In this document: positions 1 through 6,905 of the stretch, in pieces
Layout of the letters: the number at the start of each line of letters is the position of its first letter
How positions within the stretch are numbered: the stretch's first letter is position 1
DNA from: Hyphomonadaceae bacterium UBA5336
GTDB taxonomy: Bacteria; Pseudomonadota; Alphaproteobacteria; Caulobacterales; Hyphomonadaceae
Assembly (NCBI GenBank): GCA_002408125.1
Contig: DHQO01000018.1
Span: 1 to 64,000 of the forward strand
Direction of reading: 5' to 3'
DNA length: 64,000 nt
The notes under the pieces: model-generated
Database searches by the model: none
The model's input: only the letters and a program-made list of their open reading frames with translations
Told to the model about the DNA's origin: nothing
Made by a program: the position numbers and the translations under genes

Positions 1-363
1 TCCTTTGCCCTCACACCCCGCGACCGGGAGAGGGAGGCGCAAGGCGCAGGTGACGTGCCGATGGGACAGGTCGGGACTCTCCCTTGAGATCAGATCCTCG
101 ATCTTTCGCTTCGCTACAGCCAGCACGCCTCGCCAGTCCTCCACGCCGGCCATATGCCGGTTGAAGGCGGCGCGCTGCGGGCTGAGGTCCAGATACACGA
201 CATGGATCCAGCCATACCAGGTGATCTCGACGCGCATGCTGGCATAGCCATGCCCCGCCTCGATCAACTTCCCCGTCCAGGCCACGAAGGCGCGCAGGGA
301 AACCCACAGCACCGGCCAGAAGAGCGGGTGCACCCGGGAGAAGGGATCGGCGAGCGGGTTCAT
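1..363 (-). CDS. Hypothetical protein, C-terminus cut by window edge
   Basis: The reverse strand is open from an ATG at 361-363 to the left edge (121 codons, no stop reached), so the 3' end is missing. The start reads MNPLADPFSRVHPLFWPVLW and is rich in aromatic residues (FVAWTGKLIE, ITWYGWIHVVYLDLS). I recognise no family. A hydrophobic stretch near residues 13-30 could be membrane-associated. The last ~15 residues are low-complexity and may already be repeat-derived. The upstream side is a repeat field (411-945), so any promoter must lie within or next to repeats. The protein-like composition and the lack of repeat content in the first ~90 codons argue for a real gene. Confidence 0.5.
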   Translation of the reverse strand, partial: MNPLADPFSRVHPLFWPVLWVSLRAFVAWTGKLIEAGHGYASMRVEITWYGWIHVVYLDLSPQRAAFNRHMAGVEDWRGVLAVAKRKIEDLISRESPDLSHRHVTCALRLPLPVAGCEGKG

Positions 364-410
364 GCCCGAGAGTGTGCGGGCCGCGGCAAGTGGGTCGGAT
401 ACGAGCGGTC

Positions 411-566
411 GACTCCCCGTGGCTTGACCACGGGGTCCAGCTCTGGACAGGGCGGCGGGAGAGATGGTGGCGCTGGAGTCGGGCGTCGCCGCCGGAGCAT
501 CTGTTTCTCCATATGGCATGGCCGCAAGAGTGGGTGATGGGCCCCGCGGTCAAGCCACGGGGAGTC
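411..566. repeat. ~156-bp element with ~29-bp terminal inverted repeats, copy 1
   Basis: The left end (from 411, GACTCCCCGTGGCTTGACC) recurs as its reverse complement ending at 566, with about two mismatches over 29 bp. The ~100-bp core has no open frame of note. A second copy with the same architecture and a related core lies at 49449-49609. No transposase is encoded, so it resembles a MITE-like or other structured intergenic element. Confidence 0.75.
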
Positions 567-619
567 GGGCTCTGGGGGCCGTTGCCGGAACAGGGGCACA
601 AGCCCCTCTCCCCCCGCAT

Positions 620-715
620 CCCCCCGCGAAAGCGGGGGTCCATGGGCCGGCCTCGCATCCGCCTCTCCCGGCCGGACAGCAGTCCATGGATCCCCGCCTG
701 CGCGGGGATCAGCGG
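620..715. repeat. GCGAAAGC-type hairpin repeats (two units, opposed)
   Basis: Around 622-645 the sequence reads CCCGCGAAAGCGGGGGTCC, a GC stem closed by a GAAA loop and followed by CATGG. Around 684-712 a related unit lies in inverse orientation (CCATGGATCCCCGCC... then GCGCGGGGATC). The same unit recurs at 4264 and 9137. Frames read through these units give short arginine/glycine-rich peptides common in misannotated intergenic ORFs. Confidence 0.75.
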
Positions 716-730
716 CTCTGGGGGCAGGCA

Positions 731-945
731 GCCTTGAGCTCGATCCATCGCAAAACGCAGTGAAGCGGGGATCAAACAAGGACTCGGCCCTGAGCCCGTC
801 TCATGTGAGCGAAGCGATACGGAGACAGGCAAGGACTCACCCCTGAGCCCGTCTCATGCGAGCGAAGCGATACGGAGACAGGCAAGGACTCAGGCGATCC
901 ATGTGAGGGCGTGGGCCCGATACGGGATCAGACAGGGACTTGCCC
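731..945 (-). repeat. Tandem array of A/B hairpin repeats (B', A, A, B)
   Basis: On the reverse strand there are two A units with stem GTCTC/GAGAC (arms 798-802/822-826 and 851-855/875-879, exactly 53 bp apart). They are flanked by B-type units with stem GATCC/GGATC (742-746/769-773 and 896-900/915-919). Units share the tail CTCAGGG and a link to CAAGGACTC. The array ends at the stop codon of the ABC permease gene. Confidence 0.85.
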
Positions 946-2399
946 TAGCCCCGCCCGAAGCTCAGGGACCGCTTCAGATATCCCATCGCGTCATTCACGC
1001 CCGCGCCATGCACGGCGCCCGCACGGTAGATGCGCGCGGCGAGCCACAGGATCGCGCCGGTGGAACAGATCATCAGCGCCATCTGCGCGGTGATCTCCCA
1101 GGCCGGCGGGTCAGTCGGCATGCGCAGGATCATCAGGAAGGGCGTGAACAGCGGCACCCAGGAGAGCACGGCGAGGATCGGGCTTTCCGGATCGGTCATC
1201 GCGACGATGACGACAAAAAGCGGGATCATCAGCAAGATGAGCAGCGGCGTCATCAGGGTCTGGGCCTCCTGGATCGTGTCGCAGAGCGAGCCGATGGCCA
1301 GGAAGATCGAGCCATACATCAGATAGCCGAGCAGGAAGCTGATCAGGGCCGGGACCAAAATACCGGGGTCGAGCGCGGCGGCGGCAATCGCGCCGACCAT
1401 TTCGCGCGCCTCGCCCGGCAGGAAGGACACGCCCAGCGAGGTGGCCCCGATGCCGCCGAGGGTCCAGACCGACATGAGGGTGAGCGAGACCGCCAGCACC
1501 GCGATCAGCTTGCCGGCGAGCAGGTGCGGCAGTTTCACAGAGGTCAGCAGCGTGTCGAAAATCTTGTTCGACCGCTCCTCGATCGTGCCCATCAGGAGAT
1601 AGTTCACCACCGAGAAAATCAGCGTCCACAGGAAGAAGGAGAGACCCACCGAGACGAAGAAAGGCGCCCGGTCGGCGAGCGTCACTTCGGAATCGGCGCT
1701 GGCTTCCTCACGCAGGCGCTTTTCCAGCAAGTCGGGTGTGGCCGCCCTGATCTCGTCGAGAATATCCACCGAAACCCCGGCATCGCCGAAGATCTGGTTG
1801 CGCGCCATATCGCTCGCAGCGCGGCGGGCGAGCGCCTTGATGCCATCCACGGTGACATTCTCGCTCCAGTATTCCACCCCCTCTTCCGTCACGATGAGGG
1901 CGGCAAAGAGCGGGTGTGGGCCGTCTTCGGTCTCGACGTGTCGCGCGCCGGTGAGATAGGGCCGCAGACCGTCGAGCGTGCCCGCAGGCGGGTCGACCAG
2001 CACGAAATCGCGCTCGGGAATCTGCAGCTCGGGCAGCTGCGGCGCGGCGACGGCGAGGGCTTCAGTGGGCGTGTCGCCCGCTTCGATGGCGGCGTCAAAG
2101 CGCTCCAGCGCGGCGTCCCGGTCGGCATCGCTGCCGAGCAGGAGCCCCGCGCCCTCGACCAGGTTTCGCGCGCTGCGCACACGCCGGTCGGCCAGTTCCT
2201 CGACCATGGCGGCGTGGAAATCGCCCCCGGCATCCACAATGGTGAAATGGCGCACGGGCACGGAACTGGCGGCCATGGCCGGCACCATCATGCCGACGCT
2301 GAACAGGATCGGCGTGATCAGCAGGCCGAGCCAGAAGCCCCAGGCGGTGACGTATCCGAGATAGTCCCGGCGGGCGACGAGATAGATGGAGCGCAGCAT
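945..2399 (-). CDS. ABC-2 type transporter permease, NatB-like
   Basis: This 484-aa membrane subunit belongs to an ABC exporter. It has one N-terminal membrane segment (about residues 18-40), a long extracytoplasmic domain (about 45-245), then a block of about five membrane helices. The stretch after the second helix, EERSNKIFDTLLTSVKLPHL, is typical of the NatB/ABC-2 permease group. The ATG at 2397-2399 directly follows the stop of the ATPase gene, so the two form an operon with the ATPase first. Family members export sodium ions, drugs or peptides; the substrate here cannot be read from sequence. The stop codon abuts an A/B repeat array. Confidence 0.85.
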   Translation of the reverse strand: MLRSIYLVARRDYLGYVTAWGFWLGLLITPILFSVGMMVPAMAASSVPVRHFTIVDAGGDFHAAMVEELADRRVRSARNLVEGAGLLLGSDADRDAALERFDAAIEAGDTPTEALAVAAPQLPELQIPERDFVLVDPPAGTLDGLRPYLTGARHVETEDGPHPLFAALIVTEEGVEYWSENVTVDGIKALARRAASDMARNQIFGDAGVSVDILDEIRAATPDLLEKRLREEASADSEVTLADRAPFFVSVGLSFFLWTLIFSVVNYLLMGTIEERSNKIFDTLLTSVKLPHLLAGKLIAVLAVSLTLMSVWTLGGIGATSLGVSFLPGEAREMVGAIAAAALDPGILVPALISFLLGYLMYGSIFLAIGSLCDTIQEAQTLMTPLLILLMIPLFVVIVAMTDPESPILAVLSWVPLFTPFLMILRMPTDPPAWEITAQMALMICSTGAILWLAARIYRAGAVHGAGVNDAMGYLKRSLSFGRG

Positions 2400-3398
2400 C
2401 TAGAGGGCCTCCGCAGGGTGTTCCGGTTCGGGTTTCGGCGGCAGCTTGCCGCGCGCTTCCTCACGCTCGACCAGCGAGACGAAGACATCGCGCAGGCGCG
2501 CTTCCTCCTGCATGAAGCCGGCAATCGGCGCGCCGGCCTCGATGGCGGTTCTGAGCGCGCCCTGGGCACTGCGGCCATCGGGCAGGGAAACCACCCACCA
2601 GTCGGCGCCGTCTTCGTGGTCGGCCGCATCGCGCTCAAGCTGGAAGCCGGTCTCGGTGAAGGCCGCCGGCAGGTCGAAGCCGGGCTCGACGGCGATCCTG
2701 GCGCGCCGGCCGAGCGCGTCGAAGGCCGCCTCCAGCGTGCCGTCGAAGACCTTGCGCCCGCGTGCCATCATCACGATGGATTCGCACAGCCGCTCGGCAT
2801 GCTCCATGACATGGGTGGAGAAAAGTACCGTCGCGCCGGCAGCATGCTGCTCGCGGATAATCTCTTCCAGCGCTTGCTGGTTGACCGGGTCGAGGCCGGA
2901 AAACGGCTCGTCCAGGATCAGGAAATCGGGATTGTGGGCCAGCGTGGACAGGATCTGGACCTTCTGGGCCATGCCCTTGGACAGCTTGGAAATCTTCGCG
3001 CGGGCAAACTCGCCAAGGCCGGTGGAGTGAAGCAGTTCGTCGGCGCGCGCGTTGGCCTCGCTGGCCGTCAGGCCCTTCAGGCGCGCGAAATAGGCCACCG
3101 TCTGGCGCGCGGTCATCTTCTTGTAGAGCCCGCGCTCTTCCGGCAGGAAGCCGACCCGGCGCAGGGCCGACAGCTCCGGGGTTTCGCCGAACAGCGAAAC
3201 CGAACCCTCATCGGGGGTCATGATGCCCAGCGCCATGCGCAGGCTGGTCGACTTTCCGGCCCCGTTCGGCCCGAGGAATCCGACAATCGAACCGGCCGGA
3301 ACCTCGAAGCCCAGACGGTCAACGGCGGTGAAGGCGCCGAACCGTTTGGTCGCACCGTTCAGGACTAGGGAAGGCTCTGCCACAGGCGGTGTCTCCAT
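2400..3398 (-). CDS. ABC transporter ATP-binding protein, NatA-like
   Basis: This 332-aa ATPase drives the adjacent permease. Walker A is GPNGAGKS (residues 43-50), the signature is LSKGMAQ (139-145), Walker B is FLILDEP (159-165), and a switch histidine lies in LFSTHVMEH. After the ~220-residue nucleotide-binding domain comes a C-terminal extension of about 100 residues, as in NatA/CcmA-type exporters with a DUF4162-like tail. The ATG at 3396-3398 is well placed and the gene is first in the two-gene operon. Physiological role unknown. Confidence 0.88.
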   Translation of the reverse strand: METPPVAEPSLVLNGATKRFGAFTAVDRLGFEVPAGSIVGFLGPNGAGKSTSLRMALGIMTPDEGSVSLFGETPELSALRRVGFLPEERGLYKKMTARQTVAYFARLKGLTASEANARADELLHSTGLGEFARAKISKLSKGMAQKVQILSTLAHNPDFLILDEPFSGLDPVNQQALEEIIREQHAAGATVLFSTHVMEHAERLCESIVMMARGRKVFDGTLEAAFDALGRRARIAVEPGFDLPAAFTETGFQLERDAADHEDGADWWVVSLPDGRSAQGALRTAIEAGAPIAGFMQEEARLRDVFVSLVEREEARGKLPPKPEPEHPAEAL

Positions 3399-3491
3399 TC
3401 GGAACAGGCAACATCGTTAGTCGATAAAAGCACGCCTTAGTTCGCAAACAAGCCCTTGCCAAACCCCTAATCGGCGAGCAGCATCTGGCTT

Positions 3492-3710
3492 GTGAAATTC
3501 GATCTGGGACCTTCGCCGCACCTGCGGACCAATCGCCCACCGGCCAAACCGATGGCGCGCAGCAATGATCTGCAGAACATTGAGGATGCGCTCGACCGGC
3601 TCGAAACCGGCGCTTTCGGATATTGCGAAAGCTGCGCTGCGCCGATCGCGCTCGAACGCCTATGCCAGGACCCGACCGTGTCGCGCTGTAGCGACTGTGA
3701 CGAGGCCTGA
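3492..3710 (+). CDS. DksA/TraR-family C4 zinc-finger protein
   Basis: This 72-aa protein ends in the DksA/TraR-type finger YCESCAAPI...SRCSDC, with four cysteines in a C-x2-C-x17-C-x2-C pattern. The preceding helix (NIEDALDRLETGAFGYCESC) matches the family. DksA relatives bind the RNA polymerase secondary channel; short forms like this one are often unassigned. The open frame starts with GTG at 3492; an ATG 20 codons in (3552, MARSNDLQN) is an equally good start and would give 52 aa. It is convergent with the oxidase subunit gene, 8 bp apart. Confidence 0.75.
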   Translation: MKFDLGPSPHLRTNRPPAKPMARSNDLQNIEDALDRLETGAFGYCESCAAPIALERLCQDPTVSRCSDCDEA

Positions 3711-3718
3711 GCCACGCC

Positions 3719-4024
3719 CTACCCGATGAGGGCGCGGGAAATCGAGATGATGATCTGGACGAAGACCGCCAGGGCGGTGAGGCCGATCACCGTGCCGATC
3801 CAGGCCCCGCCCATGCCCATGAGCAGGCCGCCGACCACGGCCGCGCCGGCGCAGATGATCAGGGCGATCAGCCAGTTCATGCCAATCGCCAGGGTGAAGG
3901 TGAGGTAGGCCAGGACCGTCAGCAGCAGCGCCGAACCCCAGACGGCGCCCTTGATGAAGCCGTTCCAGGTGCTCGTCTGGTCGGAAATGTCCATGGACCC
4001 ACGGGTATATTCGGAAGCTGCCAT
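3719..4024 (-). CDS. aa3-type cytochrome c oxidase subunit IV family protein
   Basis: The 101-aa product starts MAASEYTRGSMDISDQTST, then has WNGFIKGAVWGSALLL. The short N-terminal region followed by a membrane helix is the form seen in the small alphaproteobacterial aa3-oxidase subunit IV family. About two further hydrophobic segments (IALIICAGAAVVGGLLMG and IGTVIGLTALAVFVQIII) extend it beyond the minimal ~45-aa form. The frame stays open upstream to a TTG at 4045, but the ATG at 4024 begins the conserved part and is preferred. Other oxidase genes are not in the window. Confidence 0.8.
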   Translation of the reverse strand: MAASEYTRGSMDISDQTSTWNGFIKGAVWGSALLLTVLAYLTFTLAIGMNWLIALIICAGAAVVGGLLMGMGGAWIGTVIGLTALAVFVQIIISISRALIG

Positions 4025-4138
4025 TTTCGGTGTCGACCCTTGCAAATCTTGATCTCGCCCCAGATGACCCGGCGAAGCGCTGCGGTCAAGACGTCACCAC
4101 GGCGCAGGGGGGCGGTTTTCCTGTGTGACAGCTAAAAA

Positions 4139-4245
4139 GCCCTCATCCTGAGCGGAGACGAAGGATGAAGGGCGGGGCTTATAGTTTGATCCCGTATCGG
4201 GCTTACGCCCTCACATGGATCGCGCTCAGGGCTGCGCCCCAAAAC
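4139..4245 (+). repeat. Composite C + B hairpin repeat
   Basis: A C-type hairpin (CATCCT at 4144-4149, GAGCGGAGACGA between, AGGATG at 4162-4167) is followed by a B-type unit (GATCC at 4188-4192, GGATC at 4217-4221, then GCGCTCAGGGCTG). The same C then B order, inverted, occurs at 29838-29910 and 31911-32008. Confidence 0.8.
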
Positions 4246-4257
4246 CGCCCCCAGTGC

Positions 4258-4394
4258 CGCTCATCCCCGCGAAAGCGGGGATCCATGGACCGTTGTTCCA
4301 ACCGGGAGAGGCAGATGCGAGGCCGGCCCCTGGACCCCCGCTTTCGCGGGGAGTCGAAGAGAAGACCCGCTTTCGCGGGGAGTCGAAGAGAAGA
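4258..4394. repeat. GCGAAAGC hairpin repeats with a 29-bp tandem duplication
   Basis: At about 4262-4285 the sequence reads ATCCCCGCGAAAGCGGGGAT, a hairpin with a GAAA loop. An inverse unit follows at about 4333-4350. The segment CCCGCTTTCGCGGGGAGTC plus AAGAGAAGA (29 bp) is present twice without gap at 4337-4365 and 4366-4394. No gene is visible between 4025 and 4398. Confidence 0.8.
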
Positions 4395-4398
4395 TCGC

Positions 4399-4842
4399 TT
4401 AATTCAAACTCTCATCCGGCTCGCGCGGGCGTTCGGGGACGAAAGGCGCGGGCAGCGGGCTGGCGGGGACGCCTTCGTCTTTCAGCGCCTTGGCCTCATC
4501 GACCGTGGTCGCGCCCCAGATCGGGCGTTCTTCCACATCGCCATAATACATCGCACGCGCTTCATGGGCGAAGTCGCGGCCGACATAGTCGAAATTGTCC
4601 GCGACATGCTGGCGCGCGGCCTCGGCCACCTTGTGGGCGAGCGCCTCGGCCGGGTCGCCGCCGGCGGATTTCTTCGTGCCCGAAACTGCCGGGGCCATGA
4701 TCTGCTTGCCGACATGGGACCCGCCACAGACCGCGCAGGTCACAAGGCCGCGCCCGGACTGGTCGTCATAGCCTTCCGATGAGGCAAACCAGGCCTCGAA
4801 CTCGGCCGCGCAGTCATGACAGATCAGGGCGTAGCGGATCAA
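4399..4842 (-). CDS. DUF1178 family protein
   Basis: This 147-aa soluble protein begins MIRYALICHDCAAEFEAWFA and has two cysteine pairs (CHDC near residue 8, CAVCGG near 36), as in the zinc-ribbon-like DUF1178 family common in Alphaproteobacteria. The remainder carries the conserved NFDYVGRDFAHEARAMYYGD block. Biochemical function is unknown for the family. The only start giving the conserved N-terminus is a TTG at 4840-4842, with GAGGGCC about 8 bp upstream. It follows the glutaredoxin gene by 3 bp, so the two are probably co-transcribed. Confidence 0.88.
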   Translation of the reverse strand: MIRYALICHDCAAEFEAWFASSEGYDDQSGRGLVTCAVCGGSHVGKQIMAPAVSGTKKSAGGDPAEALAHKVAEAARQHVADNFDYVGRDFAHEARAMYYGDVEERPIWGATTVDEAKALKDEGVPASPLPAPFVPERPREPDESLN

Positions 4843-4845
4843 AGC

Positions 4846-5106
4846 TCAAAGGCCCTCCAGCATGGGGTCGAGCTTGCCGGCGCGCTCCAGCGCCATCATG
4901 TCGTCGCAGCCGCCGATATGGGCCTCACCGATGAAGATCTGCGGGAAGGTGCGCGCCCCGCCGGACCGCTGGACCATTTCGGACTTCTTCTGCACATCCA
5001 TGCCGGCATCGATCTCGGTAAACTCGACCCCCTTGTCCTTGAGCAGGCTGACCGCCCGCACACAGTACGGGCAGAAAGCACGCGTATAGATCTCGACCTT
5101 GGCCAT
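4846..5106 (-). CDS. grxC: Glutaredoxin 3 (GrxC type)
   Basis: This 86-aa dithiol glutaredoxin has the active site CPYC (C12/C15), the cis-proline segment TFPQIFI and the glutathione-contact GGCDD motif near the C-terminus. It reduces disulfides and glutathionylated proteins using glutathione in the cytoplasm. The ATG at 5104-5106 gives the canonical MAKVEIYTRAFCPYC start; the frame is open further upstream but that part is not conserved. Its stop is 3 bp from the DUF1178 start, and comF is upstream on the same strand (33 bp). Confidence 0.95.
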   Translation of the reverse strand: MAKVEIYTRAFCPYCVRAVSLLKDKGVEFTEIDAGMDVQKKSEMVQRSGGARTFPQIFIGEAHIGGCDDMMALERAGKLDPMLEGL

Positions 5107-5138
5107 TACCGGGCATACTCCATTGGTTTTCATACTGA

Positions 5139-5897
5139 TCATATAGAGGTATCCCGCGCCCGCACAACGCGGGCAAGTGTCACGATATCCACGCCAGCTG
5201 CGCCGGCTTTCAGGAGCGGGCGGATGCACGCTTCCAGGGTGGCGCCAGTGGTCAGCACATCGTCGACAAGCAGCACGCGGCGGCCCTCCACGGCGCGCGC
5301 CTTTCCCTTGCGAAGCGCGAAGGCGCCGGAAACGTTCCGCTTGCGCGCACGCGGGCTGAGCCCGCCCTGGCTCGGGGTGGCTTTCACGCGCTTCAATATG
5401 TCCACACGCAGGGGCAGGCCGGCGCGGCGGGCAAGGCCGGCGGCGAGCCAACCCGACTGGTTGAAGCCACGGCTTGCCAGGCGCCGATAGTGCAGCGGCA
5501 CGGGCATGACCATGTCGGCATCGGCCAGCAGCGGGCGGGCGGCCTCCAGCATCCAGTTCGACATGATCGCGAGCCCGTCGCGCCGGCCGGAACGTTTCAG
5601 GTCGAGCACGATGCGCCGGGAGGCTTCGTCATAGACCAGCGCCGAGCGCGCCGCGCCCCATTTCGGGGGCTTTGCGAGACAGGCCGCGCAGACCGTTTCT
5701 TCGCCGAGATCCACCTCCTGCGGCTGGCCGCACGTGTCGCAGACCGGCTGGCTGATAAAGGTCAGGCGCGCAAACTCTGCCGGCGACAGCGCGCCCTCAC
5801 CGATATTGCGTGCACCCGAGACCAGCGAGCGCGACGGCCACAGCACCTCGCCGCCGGCCCGCACAAGGGCCTTTGCACGCGCGCCCAGCCGGGCCAT
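5139..5897 (-). CDS. comF: ComF family phosphoribosyltransferase-like protein
   Basis: The product has an N-terminal zinc-ribbon (CDTCGQPQEV...CAACLA) and a type I phosphoribosyltransferase domain with the PRPP motif VLLVDDVLTTGATLEA near the C-terminus, the ComF/GntX architecture. Family members support DNA uptake; in many bacteria the role is unproven. The ATG at 5895-5897 has GGAG six bases upstream and is preferred; an earlier ATG at 5907-5909 overlaps the start of the divergent methyltransferase gene. It leads a comF-grxC-DUF1178 group on the minus strand. Confidence 0.88.
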   Translation of the reverse strand: MARLGARAKALVRAGGEVLWPSRSLVSGARNIGEGALSPAEFARLTFISQPVCDTCGQPQEVDLGEETVCAACLAKPPKWGAARSALVYDEASRRIVLDLKRSGRRDGLAIMSNWMLEAARPLLADADMVMPVPLHYRRLASRGFNQSGWLAAGLARRAGLPLRVDILKRVKATPSQGGLSPRARKRNVSGAFALRKGKARAVEGRRVLLVDDVLTTGATLEACIRPLLKAGAAGVDIVTLARVVRARDTSI

Positions 5898-5907
5898 ATC
5901 CAGCTCC

Positions 5908-6825
5908 ATGGATGCCAATTCGCCCCCGCTCGTCTTCGACCGCGCGCGTCACATCGCCTTTCGCGACCGCGCCGCGCCCGGTTTCGATGAGTATGACTTT
6001 CTCAAACAGCGCGTGTCGAGCGGGATGGTCGAGCGGCTGGCCGACAGCGCACACCGGTTTCCCAAGGCGCTCGATCTTGGCAGCCATAGTGGCACGCTTG
6101 CCTGGAAACTGGGCGAAAGCGCGCAGGTCGACCATGTCACCTGTTTCGATCCCAGCCCGGCCATGGCCGCGGCGGCGCGCGAAAGCGGCTTCGAGGCGGT
6201 GAGCGCGCCGGGCGAGACCCTGCCATTCGAGGAGGCGAGCTTCGATCTCGTCGCCAGCGCCCTGTCGCTGCACTGGGCCAATGATCTGCCGGGCCAGTTG
6301 GTCCAGATCCGGCGGATGCTGAAGCCGGACGGCCTCTTTCTCGGCGCCTGGTTTGGCGCGGGCACGCTGGCTGAGCTACGCACCTGTCTTCTCCAGGCCG
6401 AAAGCGAGCTGACCGGCGGGGCCGCCCCGCGCGTCTCGCCCCTGCCCGGCCTGCAGGACAGCGCCGCCCTGCTCCAGCGCGCCGGCTTTGCCCTGCCGGT
6501 CGCCGATGTCGACCATGTCACCGTGCGCTATGGCCATCCACTGAAGCTGATCGAGGATCTGCGCGGCATGGGCGAGCAGGCCGCCTTTGCGGCGGGGGGG
6601 CGCCCGCTCTCGCGCCGCATCCTGATGCGCATGGCCGAGCTCTATATCGAGCAGTTCTCCGATCCTGATGGCCGGGTGCGCGCGAGCTTCGAGATTGTCT
6701 GGCTGTCTGGCTGGGCCCCCGCACCGGACCAGCCGCAGCCGAAGCGTCCGGGCAGCGCGAAGGCGAGCCTTGCGCGCGCTGTCGGCGGCGTTGAGAAGAG
6801 CGCCGGAGAAAAGGCAGGCGGATAA
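5908..6825 (+). CDS. Class I SAM-dependent methyltransferase, NDUFAF5/BioC-like
   Basis: A 305-aa cytosolic methyltransferase. After FDRARHIAFRDRAAPGFDEY comes the SAM-binding glycine motif ALDLGSHSGTLAWKL, then CFDPSPAMAAAA and LPFEEASFDLVASALSLHW, in the order seen in BioC-like enzymes. The FDR...H/R N-terminus and total length match the NDUFAF5-like group; mitochondrial NDUFAF5 hydroxylates an arginine of a complex I subunit. The substrate here is inferred only. The ATG at 5908 begins the conserved part; no strong ribosome site precedes it. Divergent from comF, with starts about 10 bp apart. Confidence 0.8.
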   Translation: MDANSPPLVFDRARHIAFRDRAAPGFDEYDFLKQRVSSGMVERLADSAHRFPKALDLGSHSGTLAWKLGESAQVDHVTCFDPSPAMAAAARESGFEAVSAPGETLPFEEASFDLVASALSLHWANDLPGQLVQIRRMLKPDGLFLGAWFGAGTLAELRTCLLQAESELTGGAAPRVSPLPGLQDSAALLQRAGFALPVADVDHVTVRYGHPLKLIEDLRGMGEQAAFAAGGRPLSRRILMRMAELYIEQFSDPDGRVRASFEIVWLSGWAPAPDQPQPKRPGSAKASLARAVGGVEKSAGEKAGG

Positions 6826-6905
6826 GGTCTTGCAGGCAGGCTGAAAAAACGCTTTTCAGGGAACGGGCTGAATAGTTAATACGTTCGAAAGGTGCTGGGC
6901 GGGCC

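Noticed and set aside
360..832. Open frames reading through the repeat field left of the ABC transporter
   Set aside because: They translate hairpin repeats into low-complexity Arg/Pro/Gly peptides found at every repeat locus; only the non-repeat frame ending at the window edge is kept.
903..3368. An 821-codon open frame antisense to the ABC transporter genes
   Set aside because: High GC removes stops from the complementary strand; the frame has no domain and overlaps two clear genes completely. The same applies to long antisense frames at 9886-11697, 44873-46465, 57502-58848 and 58835-60127.
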